DNA from: Betaproteobacteria bacterium RIFCSPLOWO2_02_FULL_68_150
GTDB lineage: Bacteria > Pseudomonadota > Gammaproteobacteria > Burkholderiales > SG8-39
Direction of reading: 5' to 3'
Assembly (NCBI GenBank): GCA_001771975.1
Contig: MERE01000055.1
Coordinates: 1 to 11,850 of the forward strand
Length of the DNA stretch: 11,850 nt
The notes under the pieces are model-generated. The model did no database searches. It had not been told where the DNA came from and worked only from the letters and a program-made list of their open reading frames with translations. Shown piece by piece: positions 6,177 to 11,850 of the stretch. The translations under genes and the position numbers were made by a program. Every line of letters begins with the position of its first letter. Position 1 is the stretch's first letter.

Positions 6177-6845
6177 ATGCAGTACGGCAAGGTGTTTCGC
6201 TTCGGCCCCACCCCGGAGCACGCCGCCAATCACCTGTTCGTGTTCCTGCACGGCAGCGGCGCCACCGCGCAGTCGATGATCCCGGCCGCGTTCAAGTTTC
6301 AGGCGCGCTTCCCGAGCGCGGCGCTTGTCGTGCCGAGCGGATTTGCGCGCTACGAGAACGACCTGGCGTCGCAGCAGTGGTATTCGACGCGCGGCCTGAA
6401 CGACGACAATCGGCTCGCGCGCATCACGGCCATCCTGCCGCGCATCGAGCATCTGGTGCGGCGCGAGCAAACCAATTACGGCGTGTCGCTCGAGCGCACC
6501 GTGCTGATCGGCTATGCGCAGGGCGGAACGGTCGCCCTGGAGACGGTGAAGACGTTTCCCGGGCTGGCCGGCGCCGTGGTCGCGTATTCGGCGCGGTTTG
6601 CCCGCCTGCCGCAGCCGGGCACGCGCATGAAATCACGCATTCACCTGGTGCACGGCGGCTATGACTCGGTGGTTTCGCGCGTCTACGCCGAACGCGCCGC
6701 GCGTGTGCTCGCGGGGCTGCATGTCCCGGTGACGCTCGACGTGATCGAAGATCTCGGCCATGCCCTCACGCAGGAAGCCATTTGTCGCGGCTCGCTGCGA
6801 CTGCTGCAAGGGATCTACGAAGGCCGGCGGGCGACGCTGCACTGA
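6177..6845 (+). CDS. Alpha/beta hydrolase, phospholipase/carboxylesterase type, nucleophile Ser replaced
   Basis: A 222-residue protein with the fold and motifs of the phospholipase/carboxylesterase (YpfH/dienelactone-hydrolase-like) family. The oxyanion-region motif FLHGSG is near the N-terminus. The nucleophile elbow reads GYAQGG (112-117), the acid motif HGGYDSVV carries Asp163, and DLGHALTQEA carries His195. Family members normally have G-x-S-Q-G at the elbow. Here position 114 is Ala (codon GCG at 6516-6518), one base away from the Ser codon TCG. As written, the catalytic triad lacks its serine, so the protein may be inactive, may bind rather than cleave its ligand, or the base may be an error. 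No signal peptide is seen, so it is probably cytoplasmic. The gene is downstream of uvrA and convergent with acetoacetyl-CoA synthetase, with a 37-base gap. Family confident; substrate unknown. Confidence 0.88.
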   Translation: MQYGKVFRFGPTPEHAANHLFVFLHGSGATAQSMIPAAFKFQARFPSAALVVPSGFARYENDLASQQWYSTRGLNDDNRLARITAILPRIEHLVRREQTNYGVSLERTVLIGYAQGGTVALETVKTFPGLAGAVVAYSARFARLPQPGTRMKSRIHLVHGGYDSVVSRVYAERAARVLAGLHVPVTLDVIEDLGHALTQEAICRGSLRLLQGIYEGRRATLH

Positions 6846-6882
6846 TCGCGCGCGGCGCGGCGGGGGCGTCCTGCCGCAGTGT

Positions 6883-8859
6883 TCAGGCAGCGAGTTCCGG
6901 CAGGTCCCTGAAGAGTTCCAGCGCCTCGGGATTGGCGAGTGCATCGGTGTTCGCGACCGGCATGCCGTGCACCACCGCCTTCACCGCCAGTTCGACCACC
7001 TTGTTGTTCTTGGTGCGCGGGATGTCGGGCACCTGGATGATGCGCGCCGGCACGTGCCGCGGGCTGGTGTTGTCGCGGATGCGCTTGCGGATGCGCTCGG
7101 CGAGCGCCTCGTCCAGCGTGAAGCCCGGCCTGAGCCTGACGAACAGCACGACGCGCGTATCGACCGGCTTGTCGGGCGGCCAGAGTTGCCCGATCGCCAC
7201 CGACTCCTCGACCGCGTCGATCTTTTCGACCTGGCGATAGATCTCCGCGGTGCCGATGCGCACGCCGCCCGGATTGAGCGTCGCGTCCGAGCGCCCGTAG
7301 ACGATCAGCGTGCCGCGCCCGGTGAGTTCGCTCCAGTCGCCGTGGCACCAGACGTTCGGAAAACGGGCGAAATAGGCGGCGTGATACTTCTCGCCGCCGC
7401 GGTCGTTCCAGAAACCGAGCGGCATCGACGGGAAGGGCCTGGTGCAGACCAGCTCGCCCTTTTTTCCCACCACCGGCTGCGCAGCCTCATCGAATACCTC
7501 GACCGCCATGCCGAGCGAGCGGCACTGCAACTCGCCGCGATAGACCGGCAGCGCCGGATTGGCGTCGCCGAACGCCGCCATGATGTCGGTGCCGCCCGAG
7601 ATCGACGCCAGGCAGACGTCGCGCTTGACGTGTTCGTAGACGTAGTCGTAGCTCTCGGCCACCAGCGGCGAGCCGGTGGACAGGATCATGCGCAGGCTGG
7701 CGAGATCGTGCGTCTCCGCAGGCCGCAGGTCGCGCTTCTCGATGGCGTCGATGAACTTGGCCGAGGTGCCGAAGTGCGTGCAGCGCTCGGCCGCGGCGTA
7801 GTCGAACAGGATCCTGCCACCGCGCTCGAAGGGCGAGCCGTCGTAAAGCAGCACGCTCGCTTCAGCGGCCAGGCCCTCGAACAGCAGGTTCCACATCACC
7901 CAGTTGCACGTCGTGTAGTAGAAGAACCGGTCGCCGGGCCGCACGTCGAACTGCAGCTTGTACATCTTGAGGCCCGACAGCAGCGCGCCGCCCGCGCTAT
8001 GCACGATGCATTTCGGCACGCCGGTGGTGCCTGAAGTGAAAAGGATGTAGGCCGGATGGTCGAAGGGCAGCTGCACGTACTCGATCTCGCTCGGCGTGTG
8101 CCGCCTGAGCCATTCCTCGAGCAGGACCGCCTTCGGAATCCCCTGCAGGTCCGGCTTGGCCCGCAGATGCGGCACCACCACGACTTTGCGCAGGCTGGGC
8201 AGCCGCGCCGCGATCTCCGCGACGCGCGCAAGCGAATCGTGCTCCCGCCCCGCGTAGCGGTAGCCGTCGGCGCAGAAGAGGATCTTGGGCTCGACCTGGC
8301 CGAAACGCTCGAGCACGCCGTCGACGCCGAAATCCGGCGAGCACGAGGTCCACACCATGCCCTGCGATAGCGCGGCGAGCGCGCACGACGCGGCCTCGGG
8401 GATGTTCGGTATGAAGGCCGCCGCGCGGTCGCCGTCGCGCAAGCCGAGCTGCTGCAGGGCCTGCGCCGCGCGAGATACCTCGCTCGTGAGTTCGGAATAG
8501 CTCAAGCGGCGCCGAAAACCCGTCTCGTCCCAGAAAACGAGCGCGTCGCCGCGGTCGCCGCGTCGCAGCAGGTTCTGTGCGAAATTGAGCCGCGCCTCGG
8601 GAAACCACTTCGCCCCCGGCATGCGCTCGCCGTCGAGCAGCACGGTCGAACCCTTTTTCGACGCCAGTACGCCGCACCAGTCCCAGGTCTCGCTCCAGAA
8701 CTCGGCCGGATGCTCGACGCTCCAGCGGTGGAAGTCCTCGTAGCGCTCGAGCTCCACCCGGTGGCGGCGCGCGCAGTGGCGCGCGAACTGCGTGACCTGA
8801 GCGTGTTCGATCGCCTGCGGAGTCGGTTGCCAGATCGGTTGCATGGTGCCCGGGTGCAT
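6883..8859 (-). CDS. Acetoacetyl-CoA synthetase
   Basis: An ATP-dependent acyl-CoA synthetase of the ANL superfamily that converts acetoacetate and CoA to acetoacetyl-CoA, feeding ketone bodies and products of polyhydroxybutyrate breakdown into central metabolism. It has 658 residues. An N-terminal ACS-type extension contains the WDWCGV and PGAKWFPEARLNFAQNLL segments. The P-loop motif TSGTTGVPK spans 275-283. The hinge motif YGRSDATLNPGGVRIG begins at Tyr521 with Asp525. The C-terminal IPRTKNNK has Lys620 as the likely catalytic lysine. The LNFAQNLL and TLNPGGVRIG context and the length favour acetoacetyl-CoA over acetyl-CoA synthetase. ATG 8859 is chosen because GAGAGG lies 10 bases upstream; ATG 8844 (MQPIWQPT) is the alternative. 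It is divergent from putA and convergent with the hydrolase. Gene names for this enzyme vary (acsA, aacS), so none is given. Confidence 0.94.
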   Translation of the reverse strand: MHPGTMQPIWQPTPQAIEHAQVTQFARHCARRHRVELERYEDFHRWSVEHPAEFWSETWDWCGVLASKKGSTVLLDGERMPGAKWFPEARLNFAQNLLRRGDRGDALVFWDETGFRRRLSYSELTSEVSRAAQALQQLGLRDGDRAAAFIPNIPEAASCALAALSQGMVWTSCSPDFGVDGVLERFGQVEPKILFCADGYRYAGREHDSLARVAEIAARLPSLRKVVVVPHLRAKPDLQGIPKAVLLEEWLRRHTPSEIEYVQLPFDHPAYILFTSGTTGVPKCIVHSAGGALLSGLKMYKLQFDVRPGDRFFYYTTCNWVMWNLLFEGLAAEASVLLYDGSPFERGGRILFDYAAAERCTHFGTSAKFIDAIEKRDLRPAETHDLASLRMILSTGSPLVAESYDYVYEHVKRDVCLASISGGTDIMAAFGDANPALPVYRGELQCRSLGMAVEVFDEAAQPVVGKKGELVCTRPFPSMPLGFWNDRGGEKYHAAYFARFPNVWCHGDWSELTGRGTLIVYGRSDATLNPGGVRIGTAEIYRQVEKIDAVEESVAIGQLWPPDKPVDTRVVLFVRLRPGFTLDEALAERIRKRIRDNTSPRHVPARIIQVPDIPRTKNNKVVELAVKAVVHGMPVANTDALANPEALELFRDLPELAA

Positions 8860-8864
8860 GGTGC
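8841..8864. repeat. Short direct repeat duplicating the start codon
   Basis: GCATGGTGC occurs at 8841-8849 and again at 8856-8864. Read on the minus strand each copy supplies an in-frame ATG (8844 and 8859) for acetoacetyl-CoA synthetase, making the true start ambiguous. It may be chance in GC-rich sequence. Confidence 0.45.
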
Positions 8865-8926
8865 GGTGGCCTCTCGCACCGTCCCTCGCGCTGGTCGCGC
8901 GGGCGTCAGGAGCGTAGGATTTTGCG

Positions 8927-11850
8927 ATGCATTATATGTCCATGCCACTCAAGGAACTGCGCGCGCGCCTGGCCGCCGATTACTGCATCGACGAGGCGAC
9001 CGCCGTGGCGCGCCTGCTCCCCGGCGCGACGCTCGCGCCGCAAGCCGCGGCGCGCATCGACCGACGGGCGCTCAGCCTGGCCGCGTGCGTGCGCGCGATG
9101 CCGCGCAACCCCTGGAGCGCGGAGGAGTTCCTGCGGCAGCACGGCTTTTCCACTGCCGAAGGCGTAGCGCTGATGTGCGTCGCGGAAGCGCTGTTGCGCA
9201 TTCCCGACCCGGACACTGCCGACGCACTGCTGCGCGAGAAACTCGGCTCCGGACGCTGGGGCGAGGCGCCGGAGGATGCTTCGCTCACCGCCAGCGCCGC
9301 GGACTGGGCGCTGATGCTTACCGGCACGCTGGCGCGTTGGGCCGACGAACCGGCTGAAGCGCTCGCGGCGCGGATCCGGCGCGTCGTGGCCCGGCTCGGC
9401 GAGCCCCTCGTGAGGGTCGCAGTGCGCCAGGCAATGCGCATCCTGGCCGAGCAGTTCGTGTACGCGCAAACCATGGATCGGGCGGCCACGCGCGCTGCGG
9501 CGAGCCGGCCTCGCCGCCATTCATTCGACATGCTCGGCGAGTCGGCGCGCACCGCGGAGGATGCCGCGCGCTACCAGCTCGCCTACGAGAGCGCGATCCG
9601 CGCGGTGGCGGCGCACGCGCAGCCGGGCAGTGTCTTCGAGCGCGACAGCGTTTCGGTGAAACTCTCGGCATTGCACCCGCGTTACGAGGAGACGCAGCGC
9701 TCGCGCGTGATGCGCGAGTTGCTGCCCCGCCTGGTCGCCCTGGCGACGCTGGCGCGCGACGGCGATGTCGGCCTGGCGCTCGACGCCGAGGAAGCCGACC
9801 GGTTGGAACTGCAGATCGATCTTCTCGAGCAGCTCGCCAATGAGCCGGCGCTGCGCGGCTGGAATGGCCTGGGCATCGCGGTGCAGGCGTATCAGCGGCG
9901 CGCCCCGGCACTGTGCGACTGGCTGGTGGCGCTCGCGCGACACACCGGCCGGCGGCTGGTGGTGCGGCTGGTGAAAGGCGCCTACTGGGATGGCGAAATC
10001 AAGCGCACGCAACTGCGCGGCCTGGCCGATTATCCCGTCTACACCAGAAAATGCGCCACCGACCTGTGCTTCGCGGCCTGCGCGCGGACGCTGCTCGCGG
10101 CGCCGGATGCGATTTATCCGGCGTTCGCGACGCATAACAGCCGCACGGTGGCCACGGTGCTCGAGCTCGCGGGAGATGCGCAGTTCGAGTTCCAGCGCCT
10201 GCATGGAATGGGCGAATCGCTGTACGCCGCTCTTGCCGGCGATCGCGCGGTGCCCAGCCGCCTCTATGCGCCCGTCGGCAGTTTCGACGAGCTGCTGCCG
10301 TATCTCGTGCGCCGGTTGCTGGAGAACGGCGCCAATACCTCGTTCGTGCACCAGCTCGCCGATCCGTCGGTGCCGCTCGAACAGCTGATCGAGGATCCGC
10401 TGCTGCGGCTGCCGCAGCCCTACCTGCCGAACCCGCGTACGCCGCTGCCGCGCCGGCTCTACGGCGATCGGGAAAACTCTTCCGGGCCCGATCTCGCGCG
10501 CCGCGAGGTGCTCGAGCGCCTGGTCGCGCGCGTCGCTGCCGACCGTGCCGACGCCGCGCTCGCGCCGGCGAACGGCGACAGCGGGCTGCGCGAGCCGGGA
10601 AATCAGCGCTACGTCGCGGGCATTGCAGCTCCTGCCACATCGCCGCGGCAATTGGACCGGGTCCTGAGCCGTGCCAGCCACGCGTTCGAGGCGTGGTCGC
10701 GCCAACCCGCCGCGGCGCGCGCCGCAGTGCTCGAACGCGCCGCGGAGCTGATCGAGGGCGACATGGAGCCGCTGGTCTCGATCCTCGTGCGCGAAGCGGG
10801 CAAGACGCTTGCCGACGCCGTCTCCGAAGTGCGCGAGGCGGCGGACTATTGCCGCTATTACGCCCTCGAGGCGCGGCAGCGCTTTGCCGATCCGCTGCGC
10901 TTGCGCGGCGCCACCGGCGAATCGAACGAACTCGCATGGCATGGCCGCGGCGTATTCGCCTGCATCAGCCCCTGGAATTTTCCGTTGGCCATTTTTACCG
11001 GCCAGGTCGCGGCGGCCCTGGCTGCCGGCAACAGCGTCGTCGCCAAGCCTGCCGAGCAAACTCCGCTGTGCGGCGAGCGCGCGCTCGCGCTGCTGCATGC
11101 CGCCGGCATCCCGCCGGAGGCGGCGATCGCGGTGTTCGGCACGGGCGAGACCGTGGGCGCGCCCCTGGTGCAGGACGAACGGGTGGCGGGTGTGGCGTTT
11201 ACCGGCGCGCTCGACACCGCCAAGGCCATCCAGCGCGCCCTGGCCGGGCGCGCCGGCGCCATCGTGCCGCTCATCGCCGAAACCGGGGGCGTGAATGCCA
11301 TGCTGGTCGACCCCTCGGCGCTTCCGGAGCAGGTGGTCGACGACGTCGTCGCCTCGGCGTTCCTGTCGGCCGGGCAACGGTGCTCGGCGCTGCGGGTGCT
11401 GTTCGTGAACGAAGCTTGCGCGCCGCGCGTCCTGCGTCTCATCGGCGGCGCGCTGGCGGAGCTCAGGGTCGGCGACCCCGCCAACGGCGACACCGACGTC
11501 GGGCCGATCATCGATGCGGCCGCCCGCGACGCCTTGCAGCGGCATGTCGCAATGCTGCGCTCGAGCGCGCGCTGGCTCGGCGAGGCGCGCTTGCCGGCGG
11601 ACCTGCCGGACGGTCACTGGCTCGCACCGGTCGCGTTCGAGCTGCCGCTCGCGGCGTTGCCGCGGAGCGAGGTCTTCGGGCCGGTACTGCACGCCTGCGT
11701 GTATCGCGGCGCCGAACTCGAGCAGGTGCTCGCCTGGATCCGCGCCACGGGGTGCGGCCTCACGCTCGGCATCCACAGCCGCGTCGAGCGCTTCGTGCGC
11801 CAGGTGCTCGACGGCACGCGCGTCGGCAACGCTTACGTGAACCGATCCAT
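8927..11850 (+). CDS. putA: Bifunctional proline dehydrogenase / P5C dehydrogenase, C-terminus cut
   Basis: Oxidises proline to glutamate in two steps: FAD-linked proline dehydrogenase, then NAD-linked P5C dehydrogenase with channelling. The open frame runs 974 codons to the right edge. The helical N-terminus leads into the proline dehydrogenase barrel with LSALHPRYE (His250), RLVKGAYWDGEIK (347-359), FATHNSRTVA, QRLHGMGE and the substrate-binding Arg462/Arg463 before LLENGAN. The dehydrogenase half shows SPWNFP (681-686), Lys707, ETGG with Glu785, and AGQRCSALR with catalytic Cys819. The last visible motif is VGNAYVNRS. There is no ribbon-helix-helix domain at the N-terminus, so self-regulation as in E. 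coli is not expected. ATG 8927 has AGGA at 7 bases; ATG 8936 and 8942 are alternatives. The NAD-loop FTGALDTA (758-765) differs from the usual FTGST. Divergent from acetoacetyl-CoA synthetase with a 67-base gap. Confidence 0.96.
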   Translation, partial: MHYMSMPLKELRARLAADYCIDEATAVARLLPGATLAPQAAARIDRRALSLAACVRAMPRNPWSAEEFLRQHGFSTAEGVALMCVAEALLRIPDPDTADALLREKLGSGRWGEAPEDASLTASAADWALMLTGTLARWADEPAEALAARIRRVVARLGEPLVRVAVRQAMRILAEQFVYAQTMDRAATRAAASRPRRHSFDMLGESARTAEDAARYQLAYESAIRAVAAHAQPGSVFERDSVSVKLSALHPRYEETQRSRVMRELLPRLVALATLARDGDVGLALDAEEADRLELQIDLLEQLANEPALRGWNGLGIAVQAYQRRAPALCDWLVALARHTGRRLVVRLVKGAYWDGEIKRTQLRGLADYPVYTRKCATDLCFAACARTLLAAPDAIYPAFATHNSRTVATVLELAGDAQFEFQRLHGMGESLYAALAGDRAVPSRLYAPVGSFDELLPYLVRRLLENGANTSFVHQLADPSVPLEQLIEDPLLRLPQPYLPNPRTPLPRRLYGDRENSSGPDLARREVLERLVARVAADRADAALAPANGDSGLREPGNQRYVAGIAAPATSPRQLDRVLSRASHAFEAWSRQPAAARAAVLERAAELIEGDMEPLVSILVREAGKTLADAVSEVREAADYCRYYALEARQRFADPLRLRGATGESNELAWHGRGVFACISPWNFPLAIFTGQVAAALAAGNSVVAKPAEQTPLCGERALALLHAAGIPPEAAIAVFGTGETVGAPLVQDERVAGVAFTGALDTAKAIQRALAGRAGAIVPLIAETGGVNAMLVDPSALPEQVVDDVVASAFLSAGQRCSALRVLFVNEACAPRVLRLIGGALAELRVGDPANGDTDVGPIIDAAARDALQRHVAMLRSSARWLGEARLPADLPDGHWLAPVAFELPLAALPRSEVFGPVLHACVYRGAELEQVLAWIRATGCGLTLGIHSRVERFVRQVLDGTRVGNAYVNRS
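8931..8936 (-). promoter_or_regulatory. Perfect -10 box, possible promoter of acetoacetyl-CoA synthetase
   Basis: TATAAT on the minus strand, an exact sigma-70 -10 match in very GC-rich surroundings. It would place transcription start near 8924 and leave a leader of about 65 bases before ATG 8859. It lies within the first codons of putA, so the two divergent genes would overlap in control. No -35 element at 16-18 bases is recognisable, hence the moderate confidence. Confidence 0.4.

Noticed and set aside
6007..6279. A small gene in the spacer after uvrA
   Set aside because: The frame overlaps the ends of both neighbours, has no ribosome site at its start and shows no recognisable sequence.
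3162..6470. A minus-strand open frame of 1102 codons opposite uvrA
   Set aside because: It is the mirror of a confidently identified uvrA in GC-rich DNA, where stop codons are rare in antisense frames. Its translation is Arg/Ala/Val/His-rich low-complexity sequence with no recognisable domain.
6846..6882. A bidirectional terminator between the convergent hydrolase and acetoacetyl-CoA synthetase genes
   Set aside because: The 37 bases are GC-rich with only short imperfect pairing and no T tract in either direction.
6760..8034. A plus-strand frame of 424 codons opposite acetoacetyl-CoA synthetase
   Set aside because: Antisense to a strongly supported enzyme gene; no motif and a shadow-like composition.
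9521..11776. A minus-strand open frame of 751 codons opposite putA
   Set aside because: Antisense shadow of putA with Arg/Ala/Gly-rich composition and no known motifs; the plus-strand frame contains all PutA motifs.

Overview
The window is a GC-rich stretch of ordinary bacterial chromosome. It most likely comes from a betaproteobacterium (Burkholderiales, Rhodocyclales or Nitrosomonadales type, possibly uncultured). This is an inference from base composition, from the gene order fmdB - DUF502 - aspS next to ssb - MFS - uvrA, and from protein residues that I recall as typical of the group. No mobile element, CRISPR array, tRNA, rRNA or phage gene was seen. Coding density is very high and no gene-free gap exceeds about 160 bases.

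Left part (1-3118, all minus strand). Transcription reads right to left: a YajR-like MFS transporter, ssb (11 bases after it), then after a 111-base gap holding a clear -10 box, a FmdB-type zinc ribbon, a DUF502 membrane protein, and aspS, which runs off the left edge. A perfect intrinsic terminator lies between fmdB and the DUF502 gene, only 13 bases before the likely DUF502 start. The short promoter region at 3119-3182 separates this block from the divergent uvrA.

Middle part (3183-6845, plus strand). It holds a full-length uvrA with a TTG start (excision-repair damage sensor), a 159-base spacer, and a small alpha/beta hydrolase of the phospholipase/carboxylesterase type. The expected nucleophile serine of the hydrolase is replaced by alanine.

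Right part (6846-11850). Acetoacetyl-CoA synthetase is on the minus strand, convergent with the hydrolase. Divergent from it is a bifunctional proline dehydrogenase / P5C dehydrogenase (PutA), cut by the right edge. This PutA lacks the N-terminal ribbon-helix-helix DNA-binding domain, so it should be enzyme only. Together these two genes point to catabolism of ketone bodies or polyhydroxybutyrate intermediates and of proline.

I found no convincing undescribed multi-gene system. The points most worth a second look are the Ser-to-Ala hydrolase, the terminator abutting the DUF502 start, the non-discriminating AspRS signature, and a Shine-Dalgarno/hairpin/start arrangement before the hydrolase.
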